A stretch of DNA of 64,000 nucleotides from Ohtaekwangia koreensis (GCF_900167975.1 NZ_FUZU01000001.1:2565331-2629330); one strand, 5' to 3'. Numbered from the stretch's first letter, positions 25,502-35,230 are shown. Made by a program: numbers and translations. The notes: generated by a model not told the origin, from the sequence alone.

Positions 25502-27385
25502 TTGAATTACTTATCTGCAGAATCTGTTGCCAAGACCTTTAATGACCGCTGGCTTTTTAAAGATGTAACGCTCGGTATTTCACAAGGCGAGAAATTTGCC
25601 TTTGTCGGAAACAATGGTGTAGGCAAATCAACTTTATTAAAAATACTTACCGGAGAAATTCAACCGGATGGTGGAAAAGTAAGCATCCGTCAGGGAATTC
25701 GTCTCGGGTATCTCACGCAACAACCCTCTGTTGATGAAAAGCTTTCCGTGAAAGATGTACTCTTCAGTGATAACAATGAGATCGCCAAGGTAGTAAAGGA
25801 GTATGAAGATTGTATTCATCATCCCGATACTTCACCGGAACGAATGCAAGCCGTGCTCGAACGTATGGAAGAGCTTAAGGCTTGGGACTATGAAGCGAAG
25901 GTGCACGAAGTGATTGAGAAGTTAGGCGTGCCTGACCTTGATAAAAAATTCGGAGAGCTTTCAGGTGGACAAAAGAAACGGATTTTCCTGGCGCAGCTTT
26001 TATTGCAGGAGCCTGATCTGATCATCATGGATGAGCCTACCAACCACCTTGATCTGTCTGCGATTGAGTGGCTGGAGAATTATTTGTCGGGAGCCAACAT
26101 CACCTTGATTATGGTGACTCACGATCGCTACTTCCTCGATAATGTAGCTACAGAAATTATTGAACTTGATCGCGGCCAGCTATTCCGGTATAAAGGTAAC
26201 TATGCTTATTACCTTGAAAAGAAAGATCAGCGTGAAGAGATTTTGAAAGCGGAAGTGTCGAAAGCAAAGAATCTTTTAAAGAAAGAACTGGACTGGATGC
26301 GCAGGCAACCGAAGGCTCGTGGTACTAAAGCAAAATATCGCGTTGAAGCGTTTTATGATCTGCAAGAGAAAGCTTCACAGGATTTACGTAAAGAAAAACT
26401 TGAACTCGATATCAAGGAGGCAAGACAAGGCGGGAAGATTCTTGAAGTTGAACACATCACCAAAAAATACGGATCGTTGCCAATTGTAGATGACTTCTCG
26501 TATGTATTTAAAAAGAATGATCGCATTGGCGTTGTGGGCAAAAACGGAGTTGGTAAATCTACCTTCCTCGATATGCTTACCGGAAAACTGAAACCAGATT
26601 CAGGTGAAATAAATCCCGGAGTAACAACGAAGTATGGATACTTTACGCAAGAGTCGATCACGCTTAATCCAAACAACAGGTTGATCGAAGAAGTAAAATC
26701 CATCGCTGAATTCATCACACTGTCCGATGGTTCGCAGGTATCTGCTTCTAAGTTCCTGGACTCATTTCTGTTTCCGCCCGACAAGCAATACAACTATATA
26801 AACAAGTTGAGTGGTGGTGAAAAGAAGCGCTTACAATTATTGAAATTGTTAGTCACTAATCCAAATTTTCTGATTCTGGATGAACCTACTAATGACTTTG
26901 ATATAGATACCTTGAATGTACTGGAAGACTTCCTGGATAAATTCAGTGGCTGTCTTTTGCTGGTATCACACGATCGTTACTTTATGGATCACCTGGTCAA
27001 TCTGCTTTTTGTATTTGAAGGCGATGGACAAATCCGCATATTCAACGGTAACTATTCTGACTATCGTGATTGGGTGGAAGAGCAAGAGGCGATGAAAGCA
27101 TCTCCTAAAGGTGCACCTAAGCAAGAGGTAAAGGAAGTAAAACCTGTTGCTGCTATACCAGCCGAAAAAAGAAAAGCATCCTATAAAGAAAAGCAGGAGT
27201 ACGATAAACTGCAATCAGAAATTGAAGCCCTTGAAAAACAGAAGCAAGAGGTTGCAGAATTAATCAACTCAGGAAGTTCTGATCATAAACAACTGCAGGA
27301 GTGGGGACAGAAAATTCAATCCATTGCAAATGAGATTGATACGAAGACCATGCGTTGGCTGGAGCTTTCGGAGATTGTGAATTAA
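25502..27385 (+). CDS. ABC-F family ATPase (ribosome-associated)
   Basis: 627 residues with two ABC domains in tandem and no membrane segment: Walker A GNNGVGKST, signature LSGGQKKR, Walker B DEPTNHLD in the first half; GKNGVGKST, LSGGEKKR, DEPTNDFD in the second. A charged linker (EEILKAEVSKAKNLLKKELDWMRRQPKARGTKAK in parts) joins them and a coiled coil ends the protein, as in Uup. The start is TTG: the family's conserved N-terminus MNYLSAE begins exactly there and no ATG is available. ABC-F proteins act at the ribosomal E site. Confidence 0.93.
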   Translation: MNYLSAESVAKTFNDRWLFKDVTLGISQGEKFAFVGNNGVGKSTLLKILTGEIQPDGGKVSIRQGIRLGYLTQQPSVDEKLSVKDVLFSDNNEIAKVVKEYEDCIHHPDTSPERMQAVLERMEELKAWDYEAKVHEVIEKLGVPDLDKKFGELSGGQKKRIFLAQLLLQEPDLIIMDEPTNHLDLSAIEWLENYLSGANITLIMVTHDRYFLDNVATEIIELDRGQLFRYKGNYAYYLEKKDQREEILKAEVSKAKNLLKKELDWMRRQPKARGTKAKYRVEAFYDLQEKASQDLRKEKLELDIKEARQGGKILEVEHITKKYGSLPIVDDFSYVFKKNDRIGVVGKNGVGKSTFLDMLTGKLKPDSGEINPGVTTKYGYFTQESITLNPNNRLIEEVKSIAEFITLSDGSQVSASKFLDSFLFPPDKQYNYINKLSGGEKKRLQLLKLLVTNPNFLILDEPTNDFDIDTLNVLEDFLDKFSGCLLLVSHDRYFMDHLVNLLFVFEGDGQIRIFNGNYSDYRDWVEEQEAMKASPKGAPKQEVKEVKPVAAIPAEKRKASYKEKQEYDKLQSEIEALEKQKQEVAELINSGSSDHKQLQEWGQKIQSIANEIDTKTMRWLELSEIVN

Positions 27386-27511
27386 GCATCGCGATTCTGT
27401 ACGAACCAGGCAAAGATTCCGCAATCTATAGGTAATAATATTTTGCCGTTGGTATAAATTGCAGAAGAAATCGATTGAATAGTATATTTTTGGAGAAATC
27501 TTTAACCGATC

Positions 27512-29218
27512 ATGAATCTCAATACAGAAGCTGAGAAGAAGAACACGTACGATGCTATTGTGGTAGGCACTGGTATCAGTGGAGGCTGGGCTGCAAAAGA
27601 GCTCACCGAAAAGGGATTAAAAACATTGGTGCTCGAACGTGGGCGGATGGTAAAACATCCTGATTACCCGACTGCTACAAAAGATCCTTGGGATCTGAAG
27701 TACGCAGGAAAACCAACTCAAGAAGATTTAAAACAACAAGGTGTTCAGGCAAGAACGGGATATACTGTACGTCAGGACACGAAGCACTGGTTTGTAAATG
27801 ACCTTGAGAATCCATACACAGAAGTGAAGCGTTTCGACTGGATGCGTGGTTATCACGTAGGTGGTCGTTCTATTATGTGGGGTCGCCAGAGTTACCGCTG
27901 GAGTCCAATGGATTTTGAAGCGAATGCAAAAGACGGTGTTGCCGTTGACTGGCCAATCCGTTACAACGACCTGGCTCCATGGTATGATTACGTTGAAAGC
28001 TATATAGGTGTAAGTGGAAATAAAGACGGACTCCCTCAACTTCCCGATGGTAAATTTTTACCTCCTATGGAATTGAACTGTGTGGAGTTAGATCTGAAAG
28101 GTAAAGTGTCAGATAAATTTGCTGGTCGTGCTTTGACCATTGGTCGTACAGCACACGCCACTGCACCACTTCCGCATAGCCCACAACGTGGCACATGTCA
28201 ATTTAGAAATCTTTGCGCACGCGGATGTCCTTATGGTGGATACTTCAGCAGCGTGTCATCAACTTTACCAGCCGCTGAGAAAACTGGTAACATGACGCTT
28301 CGCCCGAATTCTATAGTATATGAATTGATATATGATGAGAAGAAAGGTAAAGCTACAGGAGTAAAAGTATTGGACGGAGAAACCGGAGAACAGGTAGAGT
28401 TCTACGCGAAAGTAATTTTCCTGTGTGCTTCTACATTTGGTTCTACGTTTATCATGTTAAACTCAATCTCGAATCGTTTCCCGAATGGTTTCGGAAATGA
28501 TAGCGGTGAATTGGGAAGCAACATCATGGATCACCATTTAAGTGTTGGTGCCTATGCACAAGTGGATGGCTTTGAAGATCAATACTATTTTGGAAGAAGA
28601 GCGAACGGTTTTTATATACCTCGCTACCGTAACGTAGGAAGCGACAAGCGTGACTACTTGCGTGGATTTGGTTACCAGGGAGGTGCAAGCCGCCAGGGAT
28701 GGTCAAGTTTAGTGGCAGAGTTAAGCATTGGTGCTGAGTTGAAAGAGGCAGTTGGCAAGCCAGGTGGATGGACAATCGGTATGGGTGGTTTCGGAGAAAT
28801 ACTTCCGTATCACGATAACAAAGTAACGCTTAACAAAGAGAAGAAAGATAAGTACGGTTTACCGACTCTTACTTTCGATGCCGACCTGAAAGAGAACGAG
28901 TACAAAATGCGTAAAGATATGGCGGCTGATGCTGCTGAAATGCTTGAAGCTGCAGGTTACAAAAACGTTGGTACATACGACAACAAGATCGGTATAGGGT
29001 TAGGTATACATGAGATGGGAACAGCCCGTATGGGTAAGGATCCGAAGACTTCTGTATTGAATAAATTCAACCAGGTACATGCTTGTAAGAATGTATACGT
29101 AACGGATGGTTCAGCAATGACTTCGGCTGCTTGCCAGAATCCTTCTTTAACCTATATGGCGTTGACTGCAAGAGCTGTTGACCATGCTGTAAATGAATTG
29201 AAGAAGCAGAACCTTTAA
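27512..29218 (+). CDS. GMC-family oxidoreductase (gluconate/sugar dehydrogenase large subunit type)
   Basis: 568 residues. FAD-binding GxGxxG motif in AIVVGTGISGGWAAKELTEKG at residues ~15-33, GGRSIMWGRQSYRW, a Cys-rich patch CQFRNLCARGCPYGG, and the C-terminal GMC motif with the catalytic His (IGLGIHEMGTARMG) and NPSLTYMAL. No signal peptide; the partner subunit encoded next has a Tat signal, so the folded flavoprotein is probably carried out as a complex. Oxidises a sugar or polyol in the periplasm. A TATTTTTG element at 27485-27492 may be its -7 box. Confidence 0.92.
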   Translation: MNLNTEAEKKNTYDAIVVGTGISGGWAAKELTEKGLKTLVLERGRMVKHPDYPTATKDPWDLKYAGKPTQEDLKQQGVQARTGYTVRQDTKHWFVNDLENPYTEVKRFDWMRGYHVGGRSIMWGRQSYRWSPMDFEANAKDGVAVDWPIRYNDLAPWYDYVESYIGVSGNKDGLPQLPDGKFLPPMELNCVELDLKGKVSDKFAGRALTIGRTAHATAPLPHSPQRGTCQFRNLCARGCPYGGYFSSVSSTLPAAEKTGNMTLRPNSIVYELIYDEKKGKATGVKVLDGETGEQVEFYAKVIFLCASTFGSTFIMLNSISNRFPNGFGNDSGELGSNIMDHHLSVGAYAQVDGFEDQYYFGRRANGFYIPRYRNVGSDKRDYLRGFGYQGGASRQGWSSLVAELSIGAELKEAVGKPGGWTIGMGGFGEILPYHDNKVTLNKEKKDKYGLPTLTFDADLKENEYKMRKDMAADAAEMLEAAGYKNVGTYDNKIGIGLGIHEMGTARMGKDPKTSVLNKFNQVHACKNVYVTDGSAMTSAACQNPSLTYMALTARAVDHAVNELKKQNL

Positions 29219-29267
29219 TACGGAGAAGCATTAAATAAATAATCTAACAGATCAAAATATATATAGT

Positions 29268-29849
29268 ATGGATCGCAGAGAAGCATTAAGACGCACAGCC
29301 TGGATAATGGGTGGTGTCATTTCCGCTCCCGCTATTATGGGCGTGCTGAAAGGTTGTGCCGCTAAACCTACCATTGACTGGAAGCCGGTTTTCCTGGCGG
29401 AAGATCAGGGTATATTGGTAACACAAGTTGCAGACATCATCATCCCGAAAACCGACACACCGGGTGCAAAAGAAGTTGGTGTTCCCGGCTTTATCGACCT
29501 GATGATGAAAGATGTATATGCTAAAGAAGAGCAGGAAAAATACATCACCAGCATGAAGGCTTTCAACGATGCTGCTGAAAAGGAGCACGGGGATCCTTTT
29601 ATTGAACTGTCCGCCGAAAAGCAAACTGCTTTTGTTAAGAAACTTCACGATGAAGTTGTAAAAGATCATAGTGAAAACGCTCCGGCTTACAGGTCCTTCC
29701 TGATGACCACAAAAGAACTTACGATGTTAGGTTTCTTTACCTCAGAAGTAGGAGCCACTAAAGTATTGCAATATGTAGCAGTTCCCGGTTCTTATAAAGG
29801 ATGTATACCACTCTCAGAAGCTGGTAACGGAAAAACCTGGGCAACCTAG
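29268..29849 (+). CDS. Gluconate 2-dehydrogenase subunit 3-like protein with Tat signal
   Basis: 193 residues; twin-arginine signal MDRREALRRTAWIMGGVISA, with a Cys in KGCAAKP near residue 30. ILVTQVADIIIPKTDTPGA and VPGFIDLMM are the hallmark of the small subunit of FAD-dependent gluconate or fructose dehydrogenases. 49 bases after the GMC gene, followed by a strong terminator, so a two-gene operon. No cytochrome c subunit is adjacent, so the electron acceptor is unknown. Confidence 0.92.
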   Translation: MDRREALRRTAWIMGGVISAPAIMGVLKGCAAKPTIDWKPVFLAEDQGILVTQVADIIIPKTDTPGAKEVGVPGFIDLMMKDVYAKEEQEKYITSMKAFNDAAEKEHGDPFIELSAEKQTAFVKKLHDEVVKDHSENAPAYRSFLMTTKELTMLGFFTSEVGATKVLQYVAVPGSYKGCIPLSEAGNGKTWAT

Positions 29850-29920
29850 AAAAAAAATTGACACTGATTGTTATCCGGGAGACATTACTGATAACAGTTT
29901 TGAAGTCAGTATATAAATTT

Positions 29921-29959
29921 AAATCCAATTGCATGTAATGTGCAATTGGATTTTTTTTG
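29921..29959 (+). terminator. Terminator after GMC operon
   Basis: Stem AATCCAATTGCA / TGCAATTGGATT followed by a T-run of eight. Confidence 0.85.
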
Positions 29960-30072
29960 GTGGTATAACAATGTATAGACTGTAGTATCTATACTATATC
30001 TCCTAATCGAAAGCAGCACGATGTGTCACAGGCTATCAGGAATTATATATCTGGTTGTCTTGAGAATAGGTA

Positions 30073-30513
30073 CTATTTCTCCGAATTTCCACCATCGAAC
30101 CGCGAGCCGCTCATGGCTTCCAGAAACGCCAGTGGATTCCAGTATTCGCGATAATTAGTAATCAGACCGTCACGGAACGTGACGAAGGTAGCGTAGCTCA
30201 TCTCGTACGGATTGCCGTTGGACAACACATGGCCTGAGGCGCTCCACTCCGCTATAGCAACATTCGGATCAGTGGTCGCATATATCTTCATCGTTGGTAA
30301 TTTGTGCACATCGATGAAGCTTGGATAGTTGCGTAAATATTCATACAGTGCTGCACGGCCTTCAATTCTTGCCGGTGAACCTTTCGGTGCAAAGGGAAAT
30401 TCAGCAATTACGTTCTCATCACACCGGTCTGTCCAACCCTTCATGTCCTTTGCCAAAAATGTGTCAAGACTACCTTGCAATAGTTCTACCGCGTTTGATT
30501 TTAATTCACTCAT
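30073..30513 (-). CDS. SnoaL/NTF2-like protein
   Basis: 146 residues, cytoplasmic. VELLQGSLDTFLAKDMKGWTDRCDENVIAEFPFAP in parts, then RIEGRAALYEYL and MKIYATTDPNVAIAEWSASG, FVTFRDGLITNYREYWNPL: a SnoaL-like domain ending with the canonical REYWNP. Same strand and 71 bases downstream of the SDR gene, so likely co-transcribed. Function unknown beyond fold. Confidence 0.85.
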   Translation of the reverse strand: MSELKSNAVELLQGSLDTFLAKDMKGWTDRCDENVIAEFPFAPKGSPARIEGRAALYEYLRNYPSFIDVHKLPTMKIYATTDPNVAIAEWSASGHVLSNGNPYEMSYATFVTFRDGLITNYREYWNPLAFLEAMSGSRFDGGNSEK

Positions 30514-30584
30514 AAGTTATATATATTAATTACTGTTTAATGACACTTGTTGTTGTACTCGCTCTATAGTCTATATACTTTTTG

Positions 30585-31328
30585 TTATATGCGGCCACCA
30601 CCATTCGCAATGATTTGTTGTCCGTTAATCCAGGCGCCTTCAGGGCCGGCGAGAAAAGCAACAATACCTGCAATATCACCCGGCTCGCCCATCCTGCCAA
30701 AAGCAGAACCTTCGGTAATTCTTTCCAATTCTTCTTTTGAAAGCTCTTTTTGTAAAGGTGTTTTTGTTGGTCCGGGCATAACGCTGTTAACAGATATTTG
30801 ACGCGGCCCGAGTTCGTGTGCTAAAATTTCTGTGATCACACGACCGGCTGCTTTACTGGGAGAGTATAGTCCAAGTCCTGCTGCAGGATATACTGTGCTG
30901 GTGGAAGATATATGTATAATTCTTCCTCCTTCCTGAACATGTTTAGCGGCCTGCTGCAAAACAAAATAAGTGCCTTTGTAATTGACTGCGCTGATGCGAT
31001 CGAAATCTGCTTCCGTAACATCTGCAATGGCTGTTCCAATGAGAGCAATGCCGGCATTGGCTACAACGATATCAATTGCACCAAACTCGTTTATAACGTC
31101 ATTGAAAAGTTTAATAATTTCAATCACCGAACTCACATCTGCCGGAAATGCTTTGGCGTTGCCTCCCGCGTTAACAATCTCGTCAACTACTTCTTCTGCT
31201 GGTTTCGGATTGCCGATATAATTGACAGCCACAGTAATTCCGTCTTTGGCTAAACGTATTGCAATTGCGCGACCAATACCCGTTGCTGCTCCTGTGATAA
31301 GAGCCACTTTTTTTGTTGCTAAAGACAT
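30585..31328 (-). CDS. Short-chain dehydrogenase/reductase
   Basis: 247 residues of classical SDR: TGAATGIGRAIA (TGxxxGxG), VVANAG, HISSTSTVYPAAGLGLYSPSKAAG with catalytic Ser, Tyr-x3-Lys, and PGPTKTPLQ. Close in form to FabG-type reductases, but the isolated position with a SnoaL and an HxlR gene points to secondary metabolism or detoxification rather than fatty-acid synthesis. A candidate promoter and operator are at 31451-31520. Confidence 0.9.
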   Translation of the reverse strand: MSLATKKVALITGAATGIGRAIAIRLAKDGITVAVNYIGNPKPAEEVVDEIVNAGGNAKAFPADVSSVIEIIKLFNDVINEFGAIDIVVANAGIALIGTAIADVTEADFDRISAVNYKGTYFVLQQAAKHVQEGGRIIHISSTSTVYPAAGLGLYSPSKAAGRVITEILAHELGPRQISVNSVMPGPTKTPLQKELSKEELERITEGSAFGRMGEPGDIAGIVAFLAGPEGAWINGQQIIANGGGRI

Positions 31329-31450
31329 GCCTTCAGGTTTTATAGTTATATAGTTTGATATATACTCCGTCCACGTAAATATTATCTACACCCGACATTG
31401 CAAGGGTAGTGATAAGACAAAATTTTCATGGATACAATTGACTCTGGGAC

Positions 31451-31520
31451 CAAAGGTAGAGCGCAACCATTTTGTAAAACAAGAAGGCACCTTTTCATCA
31501 ATAGCTTACCTATTAGTAAG
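31451..31520 (-). promoter_or_regulatory. Candidate promoter and HxlR operator for the SDR operon
   Basis: On the minus strand TACCTTTG (31451-31458) matches the -7 element, with a TTG 21 bases upstream; further up is the dyad CTTACCTATTAGTAAG (31505-31520, arms CTTAC/GTAAG), close to known HxlR-type sites. The 31329-31751 interval otherwise contains no gene. Confidence 0.45.
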
Positions 31521-31751
31521 TCATGGTGAAGATCAATATGTTATAAAATTGAAAGATTAAATATTTTTTTGAAGCAGTTACGAAGGGTAGTTACGGATTA
31601 GCAGGATCGCTAATCCAGTTTGCATATCGTGAAATTGTTGCAAGCCTTTTATAGTATATAGTTAATAGATTTTATCGGGTGATAACCCTTGAAGCGGATG
31701 TCATACTCCCGCGGTTACTGCCACTATCGGTTACAAAGCAGAATAGGATTG

Positions 31752-32126
31752 TTATTTTTTGTTTCCGTATTTGGCTCTCGAAGCCACGATGGTTGGCATA
31801 TTTGCAAATGACCATTGAATCAGCGGATTCATAGCAGGCAGTAAGCTCTTGCCTAAATCCGTAAGTGAATATTCTACCTTGGGAGGTACCTCCGGATATA
31901 TCTTTCTGGAAATAAGTCCATCAGCTTCCAAAGCTTTTAGCGTTACGGTAAGCACTTTTTGAGATAAATCACTGATCATTGAATGCAGCTCATTGAAGCG
32001 GAGTGTTTCTTGCTCTCCCAAATGAATAATCACCAAGGCCGACCATTTATCTCCGATGCGACCAAAGACGGTTCTGATTGGACAATCGTTTGCCGACACC
32101 ACTTTTCCAAATTCGTCAGTATGCAT
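31752..32126 (-). CDS. HxlR-family transcriptional regulator
   Basis: 124 residues: NDCPIRTVFGRIGDKWSALVI, HTH region RFNELHSMISDLSQKVLTVTLKALE and wing YPEVPPKVEYSLTDLGKSLLP. The N-terminal Cys of the family is kept. Upstream on the same strand as the SDR/SnoaL genes (423 bases before the SDR start), so probably their regulator. Confidence 0.92.
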   Translation of the reverse strand: MHTDEFGKVVSANDCPIRTVFGRIGDKWSALVIIHLGEQETLRFNELHSMISDLSQKVLTVTLKALEADGLISRKIYPEVPPKVEYSLTDLGKSLLPAMNPLIQWSFANMPTIVASRAKYGNKK

Positions 32127-32364
32127 AATCGCCTGAACTTTTAGTGTTGCTTAACCTTGAGAGAAGTAGTCAGAGAAGTTATTTCTTAATTCAAGACTAA
32201 GCGCAGTTTACTTAATAAGCAGCGAAGATAACTGAATAAAATAACTTTTGAATTTATATCGGGCGTCACCTTTTTTGGTGGATAGAATTACGGTACATAC
32301 CAGTTCAGGAAATCTGATTTGTTATAGTGGCTGTCATCTAAATTATATACATCAATTTATAGAA

Positions 32365-32397
32365 GTTGTTCATCCGTATGCTGAACAGATGAACAAC
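32365..32397 (-). terminator. Terminator-like hairpin after GGT-like gene
   Basis: Perfect 10-bp stem GTTGTTCATC / GATGAACAAC with a 13-base loop just beyond the stop of the leftward gene; T content after it is modest. Confidence 0.55.
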
Positions 32398-32419
32398 TAT
32401 ATTTATACCAGAAATATCA

Positions 32420-34279
32420 TTACCATCCAATTCCGTAATCCTCTCCGTGGTTGCTTGAACCACCCCAGAACGTTCCGTGTTCCCAATCGAAATATATAGC
32501 ATTGATCGGTCCGGCAGTACGTTCGTCCAGGTCGATGCTATAGCCCATTTTTCGCAGCTCTTTCATTACATAGTTTGGAGTTTGCGTATTGAGTGTAACG
32601 GCTCCGGGTTTACTTTCGTGATTGCCGAATGAAGAACGCATCTGGTAACTAACAATGTTAGCAGCTTCAACAGCTTCCTGTATAGTCATTCCGAATTCGA
32701 CAACGTTTAAAAAACACTGGAGTAGATCCTGATCCTGACTATCGCCACCTTGTACAGCGAACGATAAGAAAGGCTTGCCATTCTTCAGTGCCATGCCTGG
32801 TGTAAGCGTTACACGTGGACGCTTGCCGGGCTCCAGTACATTGAATGGATTTTGTTTTGCATCCAGCACGAACGACTGCATACGCTGACTCATACCAACG
32901 CCTGTTTTACCCGCTATACATGCAGGCACCCATCCACCACTTGGCGTAATGGACACCACCCATCCATCTTTATCAGCAGCCTCTACAGAGGTTGTACCCA
33001 TCTTGAAATCACTCAAGTATTCTTCATCGATTGTATTGCTGACAGGAGAGAGGCTTGCCTGGCTCCAGTTTTTCACAAGGTCTGTAAATGGATTTACTTT
33101 TCCTTCGAATGGGTAGGGATCCCCGGGACTGGCCTTCCCATTATTTCGCTCCCAGTTGATTTCTTTTGCGCGCGCTTTTGCATAGTCTTTTGAAAGCAAT
33201 CCTTTTATAGGTTCCTCCGGGGAGAAGGCTGGATCACCATAGTAAAAATCACGATCCGCAAAGGCAAGGTTCATCGACTGATATAGCGTATGTATATACT
33301 TTGCAGAATTATATCCCATACTCTTCAAATCGAAGTTCTCCAGTATATTCAGTGCCTGCAGCATAGCAGGCCCTTGTGTCCATTGCTGTAATTTATATAC
33401 TTCTATACCTTTGTAATTTACCGATACAGGCTCTTCGATCTTTACTTTCCAGGTAGCCAGGTCTTGCTCTGTAATCAAGCCGCCTTGTTCCTTGCAACCG
33501 CGCACAAATTCTTTCGCTATATCTCCTTTGTAAAAACGATCATAGGCTGCATATATAGCTTCCTTCCGGTTTTTGCCTTTTTTTAAGGCCTGCTGTTCAG
33601 CGTCAACCAGTTTTTGCAACGTCTGCAGCAGATCATTTTGCTTGAAAACTTCACCTGCGGAAGGTGCTTCGCGATCTTTCCCTATATGAGGCAGGAAAAC
33701 AGCTTTCGAGTAGGGCCACTCCTTGATCAGTGCCTTGTTGCGTTCAATGCTGTTGGCAGTCTGCGCTTCGATTGGATATCCCTCTGCCATTTGCATTGCC
33801 GGAGCGAGTACCTCTTTCAAACTCAACGTTCCGTACTCTGCGAGCATCGTGCAAAGTCCACCGGGTGTCCCAGGTGTAACCGCAGCCAGCGGTCCGAACT
33901 CCGGAGGATATTGCATTCCTTTACTCTTATAGAATTCTGGCGTGGCTCCGGTGGGAGCTACTCCCAGTGCGTTGATCGCTATAACTTTGCCAGTCTTGGG
34001 ATTATAAATCAGTGCTTGTGTTTCACCACCCCAGCTCAATACATCCCACATCGTGCAGGTAGCAGCGAGCATGGCACAGGCAGCATCTATAGCATTGCCA
34101 CCTTTCTGAAACGTCATAGCGCCAGCTGTAGCAGCCAGTGGTTTACCGGTGACTGCCATCCAATGTCTTCCGTGAAGCGGAGGTTTTTGTGTGCCTTGCG
34201 GCCGGACGTTAAAGGATTGCGCATAACTATGCGAAACCATCAGCAGTATACTACAGAATAGTAAGGTTAGCCTTTTCAT
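32420..34279 (-). CDS. Gamma-glutamyltransferase-family protein (secreted)
   Basis: 619 residues; signal peptide ending SHSYAQ. The Ntn-hydrolase precursor layout is there: large-subunit start with GGNAIDAACAM, and the autocleavage/catalytic Thr at ~429 in FKMGTTSVEAADKDGW. Usual GGTs have TTHxSVVD here, so the TTSVEAAD form is divergent, as is the oxyanion region (SPSGG). PGTPGGLCTMLAEYG is conserved. Could be a gamma-glutamyl hydrolase or cephalosporin-acylase-like amidase. Monocistronic. Confidence 0.85.
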   Translation of the reverse strand: MKRLTLLFCSILLMVSHSYAQSFNVRPQGTQKPPLHGRHWMAVTGKPLAATAGAMTFQKGGNAIDAACAMLAATCTMWDVLSWGGETQALIYNPKTGKVIAINALGVAPTGATPEFYKSKGMQYPPEFGPLAAVTPGTPGGLCTMLAEYGTLSLKEVLAPAMQMAEGYPIEAQTANSIERNKALIKEWPYSKAVFLPHIGKDREAPSAGEVFKQNDLLQTLQKLVDAEQQALKKGKNRKEAIYAAYDRFYKGDIAKEFVRGCKEQGGLITEQDLATWKVKIEEPVSVNYKGIEVYKLQQWTQGPAMLQALNILENFDLKSMGYNSAKYIHTLYQSMNLAFADRDFYYGDPAFSPEEPIKGLLSKDYAKARAKEINWERNNGKASPGDPYPFEGKVNPFTDLVKNWSQASLSPVSNTIDEEYLSDFKMGTTSVEAADKDGWVVSITPSGGWVPACIAGKTGVGMSQRMQSFVLDAKQNPFNVLEPGKRPRVTLTPGMALKNGKPFLSFAVQGGDSQDQDLLQCFLNVVEFGMTIQEAVEAANIVSYQMRSSFGNHESKPGAVTLNTQTPNYVMKELRKMGYSIDLDERTAGPINAIYFDWEHGTFWGGSSNHGEDYGIGW

Positions 34280-34454
34280 GGATGAGTTATTTAGGTCGTT
34301 AAATATAGCCGATTGCCAGCAGGATTAACAAGAGATTACATGGAGGGATATAGGCTTAAGTGAGGGGAAAATAGATTTGAGAATAAGAAGCATCGACAGA
34401 GAATTTACCTCTTCGCTCGTTGTGGTATGTATGTGCTACCAGATAAAAATTACA

Positions 34455-34877
34455 ATGAAATTTTTTAGCAGGAAGGTTATTCTTCGATATCTCTACGATC
34501 AGCTTACCGGTAATTTTGCAGGGTTTCTAATTGGTATGTCCGCTTCAGGGCTTGTATCAAGATTTTTTGAAACACGAAGCATCAGGAACCTGTGGGGATT
34601 AACCGCCAAGAAAACTATTGTTGATAAAGCAACTTTCAGTAACCTCGAATGGATTCTTTCCATTATCATCGGGTTTATCGTATTTGAGATTTTTACAAAA
34701 GTGATCAAGGAAAGGATCGATAAGAATTTCCCTCGCTATAAAATAAAATTTATGCGCTGGATGATTGCCAATGCTATACCTGAAAAAGCTTCTGCTATAG
34801 GACTGAATCTGAATCGTCAACGCATTGCATTTTTTGCAGCCGTGCAACAAGCCGTTGTAAGAGTAAAGAATAAATAG
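34455..34877 (+). CDS. Small membrane protein of unknown function
   Basis: About 140 residues from the ATG at 34455 (MKFFSRKVILRYLYDQLTGN); the frame extends 26 codons upstream, but that part lacks a sensible start context. Two hydrophobic stretches (AGFLIGMSASGLVSRFF and ILSIIIGFIVFEIFTKVI) flanked by Lys/Arg; the C-terminus is basic. No known family recognised. Confidence 0.6.
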   Translation: MKFFSRKVILRYLYDQLTGNFAGFLIGMSASGLVSRFFETRSIRNLWGLTAKKTIVDKATFSNLEWILSIIIGFIVFEIFTKVIKERIDKNFPRYKIKFMRWMIANAIPEKASAIGLNLNRQRIAFFAAVQQAVVRVKNK

Positions 34878-34934
34878 TAGCAAAGAGTATAGAGCAAGTA
34901 AAAGAGTTATACACTGCTGATACATTGCTTTATA

Positions 34935-35135
34935 TTGCCGTTCCTTTCTGATCTTCGTTGTTATCTAAAGAAATATGCATGGGTTAGGTATATATTATTC
35001 CCGATCCCGATCAACCTGTGCAGCAAGCACGACATCGAAAGCATAATCATTGGAATAGTAAGTGAATCTGTAGGCATACCCGTTAACGAACTCAGACTAG
35101 AGCAGAGCATCATAAATGATTTAGGAATTGATTAG
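34935..35135 (+). pseudogene. Truncated acyl-carrier-like protein
   Basis: The last 34 codons read DIESIIIGIVSESVGIPVNE then LRLEQSIINDLGID, which is the first half of an acyl carrier (or DUF1493) domain; the frame stops where DSLD and the phosphopantetheine Ser should follow. No ATG opens it (only a TTG). Another frame just downstream gives SLALLEIQVHLSSF, possibly the shifted remainder. Best seen as a decayed gene. Confidence 0.4.
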
Positions 35136-35230
35136 GGTCCCAAAAGGTGTACACGTTCCCTTGCGTTGTTGGAAATTCAGGTGCATTTATCTTCCTTTAG
35201 TACATTATTCTAACCCAAACTATTTACGTT

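Noticed and set aside
33614-34261. 215-codon plus-strand frame inside the gamma-glutamyltransferase-like gene
   Set aside because: Composition is that of an antisense shadow and the real gene has a signal peptide and family motifs over its full length.
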